Part shown: positions 44,754 through 58,947 of the stretch, in pieces
Numbering within the stretch: the stretch's first letter is position 1
Layout of the letters: every line of letters starts with the position of its first letter
Source of the DNA: Diploscapter coronatus
Taxonomy: Eukaryota; Nematoda; Chromadorea; Rhabditida; Rhabditidae
Direction: 5' to 3'
Length of the DNA: 64,000 nucleotides
Assembly (NCBI GenBank): GCA_964036155.1
Contig: OZ038423.1
Coordinates: forward strand, 81,483,249 to 81,547,248
Program-made: the position numbers and the translations under genes
The notes under the pieces: generated by a model
Seen by the model: only the letters and a program-made list of their open reading frames with translations
The model's database searches: none
What the model was told of the DNA's origin: nothing

Positions 44754-44940
44754 AAATAAGAAAGGGAAGAGATACGGATTACACTGAAGGGAGCGAGATG
44801 AATGGAACAGTCAGGCTTTGTGTCTCGATGATAGGAGGAGGGATTTCATATATCCGAAATTTTATATGTCCACTTTTAAAGGGGGCTGCACATATCTTTT
44901 AATCAGATCTAGGGAGCATTTTCGCTAAACGAAAATAAAA

Positions 44941-45090
44941 TATACAGTGGGTGGGTCGCGAGAGCGAAATCAGTATTATGATATCAGATCGTAATGGTAG
45001 AAATTTGACTAATTGTAGATAGAAGGAAGACATTTGATAAGAAATATACTGGGGAGTAGATCGCAAGGGCTTTCTGACGATCGTCCCCCT
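44941..45090 (-). repeat. Dispersed repeat family P, copy 2 (inverted)
   Basis: The reverse complement matches 330-481 in order, with the GATTTCGCTCTCGCG block and the CTTGCGATCTA block. Confidence 0.6.
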
Positions 45091-47138
45091 AGGACTGCTT
45101 TTAATTAATTAAGCTGATCTTCATTTGAAACCAGAAAGTTTAGATTGAAATATAAAATTTGATCTTCATTTATTTTACATTAATTTATTGGGATTTAGTA
45201 AACAAGTTAGGCCGGCTGCTAATGGAGTTACAGTTAGGCTATATGCACAAGCTTGAGGATAACCAATAACAACTTACTCGGCAACGAGTCTATTCAGACT
45301 ATCATATTAATGATAGACAACATAAGAGTTAGAGAAGAGGGGGAATGGAGAAAGTCATATTCTTAATTCATCCCGAGAAGAGCCTTTTCTTTCTCCCATT
45401 CCCCCGTTTATATTAACATATCATATGTTTATAATTGAATCACTCGGATGGGACATTAAGACGGAGCGTTGAATATTGCGCAATCAGAATAACCCAATTC
45501 CATACATCCGAAATTTTTATATATTTGCTTTTAAAGAGGGGATTTCGTATATCCTTATCTTATTAATCTTGATCCAAAGAAACGCGCTATTTCTCTTGAT
45601 ATTGCACTGGCGCAGCGTGGCACAATAAAATAAGATAAGAAAATAGAGCGTAATTAGATAGAGCGGGGAGAAAAAATACGAGGAAGTACTCCTAGATCTA
45701 TTTCCTATTTCTTGTTGACTCTTGAACTTTGTTAGGTCATTCCTCTCCGTATTTCTATTTTCTCCTTTCTTACTCATTTCTTTAAGACAACTTAGCACCA
45801 CCTTACTCATTTTGTTTGTTTTTCGGGAATTTTTATTTTTATTATCGATTTTTCAAGAATTGCATTTTCTATTGAAAGTCTACTGGATTAAGATCAATTT
45901 CGTTTTTATCAACCGTGCGGTGGAGTTTCGATTTTTCTGGAGGAATGCAGAAAGGGAGAGAAAGAATGGGGAGAGAAAAATAAAGAAAGACCGAGTGGAA
46001 AGCGCAAAATGCCAGCCGACATTGCACTGCAAAAGCCGGACATCTGTCAAGAAATAGCATTCGTGAAATGAGACAAAAGGAAGGAAAGAGTCAAGAGAAA
46101 TAGGCGAAATAGTGTAGAGAAAAGGGCGCAGAGTGCCAAATGAAAGGCGTCCGGATGCCAATAGATCGGATGAAAAGAAAGGGTTCGGCTAGAGAACGAG
46201 AGGAGGGAGAAATAGTATGGGAAATAGGGATATAGAAAAGAGAGATTGATAAGATTAAACCTGTGAGGTTTCACAGCAGGCTCCGATTTAAAGATTAACT
46301 CCCTTGCAATTTTGAAGCCTCCGGATTTTTGCACCTAGGTCAAAGTACGATTATCTTTTTCTTGTTTTTGCTCTTTCTTAAAAATCCTCGATAAAATATA
46401 TCCGCCGATCAGATCGCATTTTATGTAGAGCGATTTATTTTCTCTCGGATAGCGCGATGATTTTTGATTCTTGTCAGAACGGGAAAAATATATCTGCGCT
46501 TTCTAAAAAGCATATTCATTTCTATTGATTGGGATACATCATATATTCCAAATTAAACCTAAAAAAGCTGGTCTTCATTGAGCAAAAAACTATTTAAATT
46601 GGATTTCATCAATGCTCTTGTTAATCATAGATTTCATATATCCTTTGAAATTTAAAAGATCAGTCAAATTTTCGATCATTTTAGAGATATCCCGTACTTT
46701 CTACAATTTTCGTCCGCTTTTTGCCTGAAATTTTTCAAGCCTTGAATTCCCGAAAATCGCCCCTCTATTTATTCATCTGCTAAATGGGTCTGGACCTCTC
46801 AGCTCGCCATTTTGGCCGAAAAATTCAATCCCCCTGAAAATCACAGGATTCATACGTTTCTCCCCCGGCTAAAATTCGAATTTTTGCCTTTCCATTAAAA
46901 ATACTAACAAAAAATTCGACTTCCTCGATTCTTTGATCGCCCTGATCCTGTTTATTGTTTATGTTAAACGAAAAACAACTATGCACTAAATTTGCAGACT
47001 TAGAAAGAGGCGGAGTCAAAAATTTGCACTTTCACATATGCCATAGTGGTGGTTATTTATTTTCGTAATAACACCGACGAGTCTAGAGACCAAATAAACA
47101 AAATCCGCTGAAACATTTGTGGAGGTTAAAAATTGGCT

Positions 47139-47222
47139 CCTAGAAAAAGACATCGGCTTTTTTCTTTTCCTATCTTGCCTCCCCATACTATTTCTTAGAA
47201 AAGCCGGTGCCTTTTTCTAACT
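47139..47222. repeat. Foldback with TAGAAAAAGRCAYCGGCTTTT arms
   Basis: Arms CCTAGAAAAAGACATCGGC and GCCGGTGCCTTTTTCTAA. The interior contains CCCATACTATTTCTTAG. Confidence 0.75.
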
Positions 47223-50200
47223 GGTGTCCCGGTGTCTTGTTCTATGAGCCTTGAAAGTTTGATCGATTATACCCGTTTTAATGGCGAAGATTAGCTTTTT
47301 CCTTAAATTATGATGTATTTTAAATTTGATATACCTATTCTGAAAACTTCCAAATATAAATTTATTCGGCTTTGGTCAAAGTTAAAGGTAATTTGAAAGT
47401 AAGATTAAAAAGAATTCGAGCCTGAATAGGCTTCCATTTCAAGCATTATATGCGGAGGTATTCCCTCAAGTTTGGAGAAGGAAAGGACGCAGAGGAAAGG
47501 CGTTCTCGCATTTACCTTTCAGCTTATGCCCCCGGGAAAGCCAAGACAGTCCATTTTATAGATAATATATCGGAACTTCACTTTTTCGACATCTTCTATA
47601 CGATTTTCGATTTTTTGTCCTCTTGTAGTCTCCGCCCTCTTTTTCCCCATATTATTTTCCAAAAAGGAAGGTGGGAACTACAGTTTGCCACTTTTAAAAT
47701 TTGCGCATTTGTATTTATTCTAATTTTTCGTCTCTCTCGAATATACGGCTTGCATTGATTTGTTTTGGGAAATAGCGCTGGGAGGAAAAGAGTTAGAAAG
47801 CGAGAAATAGTGGAAAATGGGAGCGCTGCAGAGAGCGCCCTAGGCAGCCCCTCTATTCCTGCAGGAAAGCGCAGACCAGAGGGCCGACCTCTTTCCTCCC
47901 AAACTTTCTTTCTCGTACTCTTTCTCTCTCTCCTTTCTCTTGGTCTTTCTATTTCTCTCCCTTTCCTCCCGTTCTACTTCTGGTCAGTTTAACCTTCCCT
48001 CCTTGCCTCTCCCTAGCCAATCTCTTATTCCGAAGAGTCTTTCTCCGATCGTTTTTGCATCATCCTATTATATTTGGGTCGATAGGACGCGGCGTGGGGA
48101 AAACTTGCATCGGGGCCGGTTTCCAGTCCAATTTTTCACCCCGCGTACCGAAACCGTTTTTCGAACAATTCCCATACGAACTACAAACCCATTCTGCATT
48201 GAACGCCCCTCCAAACCCTTACTTGGACATTTGTGCACTCTATCTACAGGCTGTTTCATTTTAGAACAAATGTTTGATTATTTTCGGTGAAGATCAGCGT
48301 TTTTTTCCAACTCTCTGCGTCTCTTTCTTTGACTCTGTCAGATCTAGTAGCTCTTCTGATCATGCATGCCCATTCCTCGCGCAAGGGCTTTCATTACTAG
48401 TTTATTTTCGCCCTGCGTCTTTTCCGCTCTCTCGAATCCCCACACTCTCACCGTCCAGATAATGTCGCCTGAGGGCTCGTTTTTCTGGTTCTCTTCGTCT
48501 CATGAAATCCTAGACTCTCTCCTTTTTCGCCTCTCCATTTTTGGACATGCAACCGTGCACTGCCAACAAGCGAATTCTATGCATGTCTTTTTCTCTCGAA
48601 TTCCAGCACTACTTCCATTCGTATCGGAATTCTCTAATTTCGACTAAAACGCTAAATTTTCCCAGCGCGCTAAAATTAAATTGTAAATTTGTTCCATCAT
48701 TTTACACGTGTGGGCCTAGTGGTCATTTTGTAGTTTCTCATGGCAAAAATAGCCAAATTTAAGACGTTCATTTTAGCCTGAAATAAACATTTTTTACGAT
48801 TTCCCTATTTTTCCGGAAGATCTATAAATCGATACCATTACGTCGAACTTTTGTACTATTATTTTGCGCCTTGAAGAAAGTACTCGAGAATGAGAGAGCG
48901 CAGAAAATTAGAGCCACGTCGGTCTTTCTCTGCTTAAATTGACTTTGTTTGTTTCGAAGACGTCGTACTTTCTAATTCTCTGTGATCTCTAAGAATTCAT
49001 TGCTATTTCTTCCCTTGTTTTTCTTCATCTCTCATCTGTCCATGCTATTTCTCTATTTTCCGACTATTTTCCTACGCGCAGTTTGTCTGATCGCGAGTTT
49101 GACCCAATTCCGTTTCCGAATCTCCGAAGGCAGAAATAGTGCATCCCTCCTTCTGTCTCTCGAATTCCCATACTATTTTCCCATTTTCTGCGTATTTTTC
49201 TTCTCTCGGTTTGTTTTCTCGACACTTTTCTATATCTTTCTTTCTTTCTCTCTCCTTCTTGCTTTCTCTCTTTTCTTTCTTTCCCTCGTCCTCTGCGTCT
49301 CGATTTTTCTCGATGTCTTGAATCGCCTCTAGCACCTTCTCGTTCACCGTCCTAACCCACGGCGACCCGAAGCACAGGACAAAATCATCGACAAAAACGC
49401 CCGAAAGAATTTTTTCCCATCTTTTTCCAAAACTCGGCCCCTTTTCTTCTTTTCTGTAAATCGTCCCTTTTCATCACGGCTACCCCTTTTTTTATAAGAA
49501 TCTACCCCCTTTCCTCTAAAAATCATCCATTCCTTCATCAAATCAAACTCGAAATCTAATCAAAACAAACGCCGGAAAATCGAAATTCTCGCTTTCAGGC
49601 CAACTTTAGATATGTTTTGAACGCAAACTTTATACTCACCCCTTCGTGCAGGCAGCCGAAAAAGTTAGGTGCATTACATTTCGACTGCAGCAAAAATGGG
49701 GTTCTCCTCCCCGCGCATTTTTAACTGGAACTGTTTTGCTGATTCTTTTCAATTACAACTACAACGACGACAACAATGGTATTACTCGAGAAGTTTAGCT
49801 TAGATCTGTCTAGTTTGAACTACGGAATTATGGCATGGTCTCGCTTTTTACATGGATGTATTCTGCGTAAATCGCGCTGGAGGAAAATTCTGCAATAGAG
49901 AAAGCGAAACTTTTGGCAGCGCGTCAAGTGGCCCTTTTACAGCAACACATTTTCGCTGAAGGACGGCACGATGACACGGGATGCAGAATCCTGTTTCTCT
50001 ACCATTTACCCTATGCATGACAAACACACATAGCGGTTGATCATTTTATGCAGTCGAAAGCCCAGATATTCCTGATTTCATTGCAAATTATCGGTTTTAT
50101 GCTAATTTCGGCTATTTTCTGTTCTCTGGTCCATGAATCTGCATGGTATTTCTTCTAGGGGAAATAGGGTTTGATTTGAAGAGGCGAAAAAGATGAATGC

Positions 50201-53200
50201 GCTAACAGAAGAAGGTGCGAATTCCAGAGGGAGATAGAAAGAGAGGAGGAAGAGATGGAGAGAAAGTGAGAGAGTATGGAAAATGAGGGGGAAGAAAAGA
50301 AGCAGAAAATAAACATGACAGCCCCTCGTCGAGCGACTGCAATTCTCTGCAGGAAAAGTGGACGGACGCAAGGGAGCGACGACTGACTGACCGTTTCCCC
50401 AAAAATCAATGCCTTTTCTCTCCGATTTTTAAAAATTCCTGATCCCACCCTGAAAATTCAAATTTCTTCAAGGTTACTGTAGTTTTGTTCCCCAGATCAC
50501 GCTTTATCGTTTGTTTGTTTGTTTGGTATAAAATTTTGCCATGTTTCACTAGAAAAACGATATTCTATTGCCCTTTTCGAAAATTCCGTATTTTCTTCTT
50601 CTTCTCGTATGTATTTTAGTAAGTGCATAATGTGAGGATGGGAGGAAAAGGGGAGAGAAAGACATTCTCTGGGAACAAAATTGGGAGAAGTTCCCCAGTG
50701 TCTTTTCTACACACGAAGATGATGATCGCTCTCCCCGCTCCCAATTTGGTTCTTCTTTTTCTTTCTTTCCTTCTCTGCTTCTTTCTCACCCAAAAAGGAA
50801 TACTCTCTCGCCACTCCCTCGAAACCGGTCCTCAGCACATCGCTTTGCTGCTGCTGCAAGCAGCTATTTCCATTCTCTGCCTGTCATGCTATTTCCCTCT
50901 CACACTCTCTCTTTCACTCACACTTTTCCGTACTATTTCTCCAATTTCTGTTTCTCCTCTTCTATTATTTGACAAGAGTGTTTCTCCCGTTTCTGACTCT
51001 CTAATTCTCGTACTGTGAATGCTTGAAGAATTCATGTCAAATTACGACCACACCGCGCCGATTCTGATTCCGATTCAGATTGACATACAAGGCAAAATAT
51101 TTGTTTTGCATCATATTGGGTGTGGCTAGAGTGAATATTCTGCGTTACTGTCATGCTTCAATGCTATAGCATAGAAGCCAGAGAAGCAGAGTTTCAAATG
51201 TCCAGCGTCGTATTCCAACCATTTCTTATTCGTATGCTTCATAATTAAGCTGATCTTCATTCATATTTCGGTTTCAAATTGCTTTCCCTCCATTATTTTT
51301 GCAGAAAATCCCCTCCTCCCGAGCTTTTGAAAATCTGCTCCCCTAATGTTTTAGTTTTTCGTCAGAATCACTAATTTGGAGAAAATCCCGAGAAAAGACG
51401 AAAAATAGTCAGTTTTTTATCGTTGAGTAAGGAACTAGCTCATTTTTTGTAGTAAATAATAATCTCCTTTCAAATCGGGACGTGAATTTTTCTATTAGAC
51501 TACACAAATATCTCGCTTTATTTTAGGTTAGATCTTTTTATTTAACTCAAAGAACACTCAATTTTAATACGTAAAAAGGTAGCTTTTTTAAATGAACCAT
51601 TTTGGTTAACATCGCACTTATGCCACGTAGGTTTTAATTCGCCAAACGATTAGGGGGTGATGATTCGTGAAAATGTGCAAAATCTGTCTAGTTTTTATTA
51701 TGTCATAGACGCAGAGCTCTAAATTATGTCATCTCTTTCCCGACTCTGGCTCTCTAATTCTAACAGTTTGTTTATTTTATTCTATCGATGCATTGCGTAG
51801 TATATATTATCGTCTATATACAGATCGAATAGAATCCAACGAAATTGAGAGAGTACGCTTAAAATCACATCAACATAGTTTCCGGTTTAGGTTTTTCATG
51901 AAGAGCGCGCCTGGTGGGGGTATCATTACGCTCCAAGGGTTGAATAAAAGAGGGTTTCTATTGTACGATTCTTTTGTATGTCGATAGATAATCGCGAATT
52001 GAGAGACGGAAAGAAACGTCGAAAATGACACATCGGTTTTTACGCGCACCGTCTTCTTTCTTCGCCTATATCGTTTTCCATTGACTACCCGGAACAATAT
52101 TACAATGCATAGGGTTTTCTGATGACGTGATCAGAAAAAACCGTGCCGCATCATTGCAAAATAGTCAAGTTTTGCAAGTGCCGCATAGTTTTGACGGAAA
52201 AACTCTGTGTTTTGCAATATTCTGAGCACTTTCGGGAAAAAGGGTTGGAAAAATTCGAAATTTTTGAAAGTGAACACCTATGAAAATTGATTTGGTCGGC
52301 CTCTGGACTTGAAAGCGAAAAAACTCCTCTAGGCGACTTGTGCTCTCGCTCGAGCAGAGTCCTTTTTTTTGCATTTCTCGGTGTCTCTAAAATTCCGCGA
52401 TATTTCGTCGATTCGTGTGCATTTTTTTGTGCTTCTCTCCTGTCATGAGCGAGTTTAGTTTTTGCAGGGAGCGAGAGAGAAAAAGACTGAGAAAAGGAAG
52501 AAGAAAGGCGAAAAAGAAAGAAAAGAAATTGAAAACAAACGCGCGCTCACCTCGTTTAATTTTCTTCTCTCTCTCTTTGTTAAGAGAGAAAGGTCCTTTG
52601 GTCAATTTGTCTGACTCTCTAAAATCTCTCAACTTCGCTTATCTCTGACCTGTCTGTGACTCATCTTTTCCTGGATTGATCCGTAGTGCTTCAAGCGCCT
52701 GTTGCTAAAATTTATCCCTCCATCTTTTCCGACCTCTAAAAATCGCATACTATTGCATTTGTCTAGCCTGACCTTCAAATTTTCAATGCTATTTCTCCGA
52801 CCTTCCCCATTTAGAGTCGTTTTTCATGCACTAGAGAAGAAGGATTTCGGGTCATATGAGTTGCGGCAAAAATTACATGGAACTCCGTTCCATCTGCCAG
52901 TGTGACTCATTTCAGCTGTTTTTCTGATCAAGCAAAACAACTCACCGAAGGCTACCATATATCCGAATCAAAATAACAGGATTAAGTGATCTTCACTATT
53001 ATTTTGATCTCTTTCTCGAGCCTCGTAAATTTGTCAATGAAATTCGTCGAATTGTCGTGGTGATAATCAACAAAGAAAGACCCCCTTCTTTCTTTCGCAT
53101 TTCCCGATAGGATATCTCGGTTTGTTTTGCTAAATCCTATCGATATCTCCTTCTTCTTTATTCCTCTAAAAATCGCATAGTCTCTCTCTCTCTCCTATTC

Positions 53201-56200
53201 TTATCTATGTGGCCATATCAGCCTTGGTAGATCTGTCTGTCTTTTTCGGTCTCTTAAGAATCAACGCTATTTCTTCTTTCGACTGTACGGTCTCTCTCTT
53301 GCGCACTGTCCGGCTACCGCTGTGCGCGCGTTCCCCATTCTTCTTCTCCTTTTTCTCTTACTCTTTTTCTGTCTCTCCCTCTAAGTGTCCCATTTTAAGT
53401 TTTCTTTCTCTTCTCTTGCTTGCGCGCGTACCAACCGCGGACTTGTCTCATTCCCACGCTATTTCTCACCGGCCCTCCATCTTTTCCACATACTCTCTCC
53501 CCGACATTCTGCTTTCCTAACTTTGGTCCGCGCGCACACACATTCTTGAGGTGCTAGTATTCACAATTCAATCAATGCTATCGGGAGAATTTTGTCTCTT
53601 TTTCCGCACTTTTGCGAAGAATGTTTCGCCCTCTGACCTCGTTTTATCCATCACAGATTTATTGTCGACCAGTACGCTTGTAAAACCAGTAATTCCCATT
53701 CGATATCTTATAAATCTTTTCTTTGCTATTGGGAGAAATTCACCCACTTATACTAAGATTTTTTGGCATTTATGACTATCGTGTTCTGTGAATTCTTTCT
53801 TATTTTGCAGATATTTTGTAGTTCTTATTTTTCATCTGTCTTTTAGCAGCTAATCCGGTCTATTATGTTTATCAACAGATTTATTGCACGTGTTCGTATT
53901 TTATTTTTCTACTAAATCCGTTTTTTTAATCCCGCCTTAATCCATATTCATTTCAGGCTTTTCTCCGTGGATGTCAAATTATCGCGAGAACGCTTTCGAG
54001 GGATTTTCGAGTTTTATGCAGTTTTGATGTTTAGTCCTGTGGCCGATTGTTGGAGACTGGCATCTGTTGTACATTTTTTCGCCGAACGTTCAAGCTTCAA
54101 GGATTCTAAAATAGCAGATCTTTGCCTAAACTTTACAAAACACGAGAATTCATCAATTTTATTCAATCCCTGGCGCATCTTTTCACGACACACCCAAAAT
54201 TCTATCTTATCTTAAAATCTGCGCACACGCTTTTAGTTAGTTTTCTAAAATATGATTTAATTGGAACAAAGTCATAAAACCGGCACGTTTGAATGAAATT
54301 CTTAGTCCAATGTAATAAGACCTGAACTTCATTAAAATGAACAGAATATACCAAAAAATCTCTAGTTTTTTCTTTAGATTTCATATTTTATTTATCTACA
54401 TGCTGTTTCTCGGCGCGTAATGCGATTTCGAATTAGATTTTAATCGCTTCAAATCTTCAAATTCGGTGAGGGATTTATCGGATTTATTCTCGATTCGATA
54501 TATCTCCGCGGTAATCCTAAATCTCTAGTATTTCACATATCCCCGTTCGCTATTCGCGATAAGTAATAATAAATCGCTCCAAGAATTTCACGTATTTCCT
54601 CAAAACTCGAATATTTCAGGCCCCGATTTTGCAAAAATGATCCAAGGTTAGCTCGATTGGCTCTCGGAAATGAAAATATAGCCAAAATTTGCAGTTTTGC
54701 AGGGTTTTTTCGAAGGCTTTTGACAGTTTACCTCGAAAATCGTGCGGGGTGTGTAGAATCGGTAAAAACCCGACCGATTGTCCGTTCGCTCGCGAGCGCT
54801 TTATTTGCACATAAAAATCAACTGCGCGCGAAGCGTATAAAAGTGGGCATGGCTCAAAAAAGTTAGGAGGCGGAGCTTGCGAAAAATCTCAACGGTTCCA
54901 CATTTCCTCTATCAGATTGTTTATAAAAACTAATGGTTTTGCTTGAATGACTCTCTTTCTGTCCTATAAACAAAAAACAAGACCGTTTCCAAACGAAAGG
55001 CAAAATGGGGGACTTATAAATTAACTCTGACATTTTCAAGCACGACAGGAAAACGCGAATTCCTCCCATTTTTCTACCTATTTTCTATGCGCGTCTTTTG
55101 ATGTTATCTCTCATTCTTGCATTCTTTGCAATTTACATGCAAATAAGGCGAAATTGAAGCGTGCAATGTTCATAGGACCGCGTTGCTTTCTCTTCGTAAC
55201 ACGGTCGTTCCATTTTAAGTATTTTTTTATAGGCAGAATATCATTTGACCTGAATTTTCATCGATGCGAAAATCAGCATATCAAGTACGAAAAAGAAGCT
55301 GAAAATACCGTAATCCCAGATTCCCACATAGAGTTCAGTATCTGTATTTGTCAAATTCGAGAGAGAGAGAGAAGAGGGCCCATAGGCGTCATTTTTGCAT
55401 CGTCGCGTTGTTGTTTGTATAAATTCTCTTACTCTCGCACTCACTCATTTCCAATGATTATTTTCCTCTCATAGTGACTCACAAATTTGGCCAATTGCAG
55501 TACTAGAACTGGGGGTGTTTTGAGAAGCTCCTCCTTTTGGGAAAAAATCTGCATCAAAATGGCAGAAATCGATCTTTCTGCACTTTTTAATTGAAACGTA
55601 CGCGCAATTTACAACAATTTGTCAATAGCCGGCCACTCCTTTTTGCTGCTGTTTTTCGCAAGAAATTATAGATGAAAATGAAAAATTGAAGCCCGAAAAA
55701 AATTCCGGTGGCCTTAACCGAAATTTGCGAGATTTCTATGGAAACGAACAGTAGAAAAAACTAACTATAAATTCGAAATTAAATTATGTCCCCAAGTCTG
55801 TTAATGAATGTTCAAAATTTGGTGCTATTTTTAAAGTCATACCAGCCGCGAGATATTGCGTTCTACCGTTTATCACGTGAAGATCAGCCTTTCGCATGTG
55901 CGATATATTCGCCGCTTTGTAGCGCCCTATCTTCCAACACATAAGGAAGTGATGTTTCTTGGGAATGATCTCAGATGCGTTAAGGTGTCTTCATGCCTGA
56001 GGGGTTTTCTATCTGTTTGGTTCCCTCTTCAAGCCCTTTGCTATTTCGCTTCACGTGTTTTAGGCAAAAGTGTTCGCTTCGTCATAGAAATTGTTTTACT
56101 CGATCTGAGAAAAGGGGGAAGCTTCTTTAAAAATTAGTGCTTCTTTTCCCTCTCTTCTATGCTTTTATCATTTCATCTTCTCTCCACTTCGTTATTTTCG

Positions 56201-57237
56201 AACATTTCCTGCAGAGCTCCCCCCGACATGCTATAATTGAATTCCCGACTGCCTATTATGATGCAATTTTGGCCAAACAAGGTGTTATTTTCACCATTTT
56301 ATATGTGTGATTCCATTAGAAGAAAAATATGTTCCCAAATTTTGCAACGCCCCCGCGTGCTTTTTTCCCAGACGTTCCAGATGAAAATGATGTGATACAA
56401 TACTAAATAAGGATAGTTTTAAATAACGTGTAAAGTGCTCATTAATAGAACGACTTCCTAGTAAAACGTTGTTTTCGAACGCCTAAAACATCTATTTCGC
56501 TTTATCCAAATGAGAATAGCTCTTACGTCATGACTCCGTTGCTCTGTACTCTGCTCTTGAATTGGAACATGCCTCTTCCTTATTTAATCTCATTAGTCGG
56601 ATCAAAAACTAATAAGCTATGGACTCTGAGTATTTGTAAAATCAATCCAATGATATAGATTTATATATGCCAAAATTACGTTTGTACCCGTTACTTCTAC
56701 ATAATTGGCTATTTTGGTTTTATTTTGCTCTTTCCATTCAACTAAATACGACGAAAATAAGGGGGCCCTCGTCGCGTCATTCTCTATATATCCCGGCCTG
56801 CATTCTAGCTCTTTCTCTCCGCCTTTGGTCCTCCTATTTTCTAACACTACTTCCAGCTTCATCTCTCTAGCCTCGCCCACTTCCCCTAAAGGCGACTCTG
56901 CTCAGCGCAATAGCAGCAGCAACAGCAGTTTTTTCGAGTAGGCCACATTTTCTCTGCATCTTTTCCGCTCTCTCAAATTCCGTTATATCTCACATGCGCG
57001 CTTTAGTGGGCCGTTCTCTGACATCATCGCGTTGTTTTTTAGCTCATTTACAAATTTCAAATTAATGAAAGTGTGCAGCACGCCTCCGGCAGTTTTAAAA
57101 TATCGTCATTTTCCATATATTTTATAAAAAGTACAAATTAAGGGGTAATCGTGACAAGGGCACCCCCGAAAAATCTTCGGCTCAATTTTTCGATTTTTCG
57201 ACCCCCAGAAACGCTTCCCAGTCGATAAAACGCACCA

Positions 57238-57259
57238 CGCATACATACATACATACATA
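57238..57259 (+). repeat. (CATA)n microsatellite
   Basis: About five perfect tetranucleotide units. Confidence 0.9.
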
Positions 57260-58845
57260 ATAGATATTCCGCTCTTTTCTCTGGGCTCTCTTCAGTTTCA
57301 ACGAAATTTCTCTCATTTCATTCAATTTATCATTTTCACCAATATTATTCTTTTTTTCCTTATATAAGGGGACCTACGCTTTATGTCGACGTCACATATG
57401 ACTATTCTCATATATTTAGAGCAAAGTGCATATTTGGAATTTATTAGCGCTCCTTCTAATCGATAAGCTGGGATATTCTAATTTTGCAAAGGAGATTTTC
57501 ACCTTCTCTAAGGAATTCTATTCATCAGCCCAACAACAACGACGACAGCTAAGCTATCCCAAAAATCCGGTTACTGTAACTGCGCCGCCCACTCACAAAA
57601 TCCCTCTAAACATAAATAGTTTTCCCCGTTCTTTCAGTAGAAATGCCAGAATTTTCATGAAAATATTTCATATCCTCTCGCCAGATTTAACGAAAATATA
57701 TATAAAGCTCATGTGTTTTTGATGAAAATATTCTACCATATATGAGGAGATATTTCATAATTAAAGGGCCGAGATGGGAGGGGGTCTTTATGAGTTATAG
57801 GAATTCCTCAACCCAAACCTGAGACGAAAACAAATTTCTATCTCATCATCGTCACCATTTTCATATTTTCCATACCAAGTCTGAAAATTATATAATGGCG
57901 ATGTCTTATATCGAATTTTCATGGTATTTTTCGATGCAAAAATCTAATAATCTTCATCAAATGTTCAATTTAAACCTTGTATGTAAACTGCTCCAATGTT
58001 AAAAATTAATTAAGTTTGCAATTTTTCCAATTGTAAAAGCTGATCTTCATCAATATTCAACTTCTAATTTCAAGCTTAGGGTTTTTAATCCAAAATTCGA
58101 AGTTCAAATTCCAACCTAGGGATTAGCATCTTTGTCCTCAGACACATGTTGGCTTTCTGCAGCTGTTATGTTCAAAAGCTTAATCGTCATCAAGTCAGAG
58201 TTCCTAACTTCGAATTTAGCTTGAATTTTAAAAAGTGAGCTAAAAATTCGAATTTAAGTTCCATCTTAGGAGTTAGCATCGGTTGTTCTCAGACAGAGAC
58301 ATGCGAGTTGTCTTTCTTCTGCAGTTGGCTTATTCTCTGCTTCTGTCTCTCCGGTAAGCCCTTCGAAGGAGAGAAGACAGCTTCGCGTTGCTGCTGCGAC
58401 AAGTGTGGAGCGAGGGAACCTGTTTCTTCGTTCTTTTTCGCTCTCTCGATTCCCCGCACTATCCCTCCAAATTTCTCTGATTCTCCTGAATTTCCAGGCT
58501 ATTTTTCGGTTTCTCTGACTGTCTCGGCTTCATCCTTCCATCGCCTTCAAGAACCCAAAAGATGCGTTAGGGAGGGTAGGGGAGAAACGCGTTATGGCGT
58601 TATGGTATGCATGTGTGAGAAAGCGCGAGATATTTCTATGCTATTCCAGACGTCTTTCATGAATATGTCCCGTTCTCTATAAGGAGAGATTTTAGATTTC
58701 TAACTCATACCTTAAATTTCACCAATTTTTGTATATCCATTAATAAAAGTAGTAGGCTAAACTATTCATATTCAGTTTCCGTTTAATTTATAATGTCCCC
58801 TGTTTGTCCCAATAATTCTCTTCAAATTTTAAATAGAAAATGAGA

Positions 58846-58947
58846 GCAATTACTATGTGGCGGAGTTCTATAGTTAGAGATTAACAAGAGGATGAAATGT
58901 GAAAGAAATAGTATGAAAAAGACGCACTCCGCCATATAGTGATTGTC
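58846..58947. repeat. Inverted-repeat element family Q, copy 3
   Basis: Arms GCAATTACTATGTGGCGGAG and CTCCGCCATATAGTGATTG. The interior CTATAGTTAGAGAT is the complement of the words in the GPCR and zf-1 copies, and GAAATAGTATG is also present. Confidence 0.75.
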
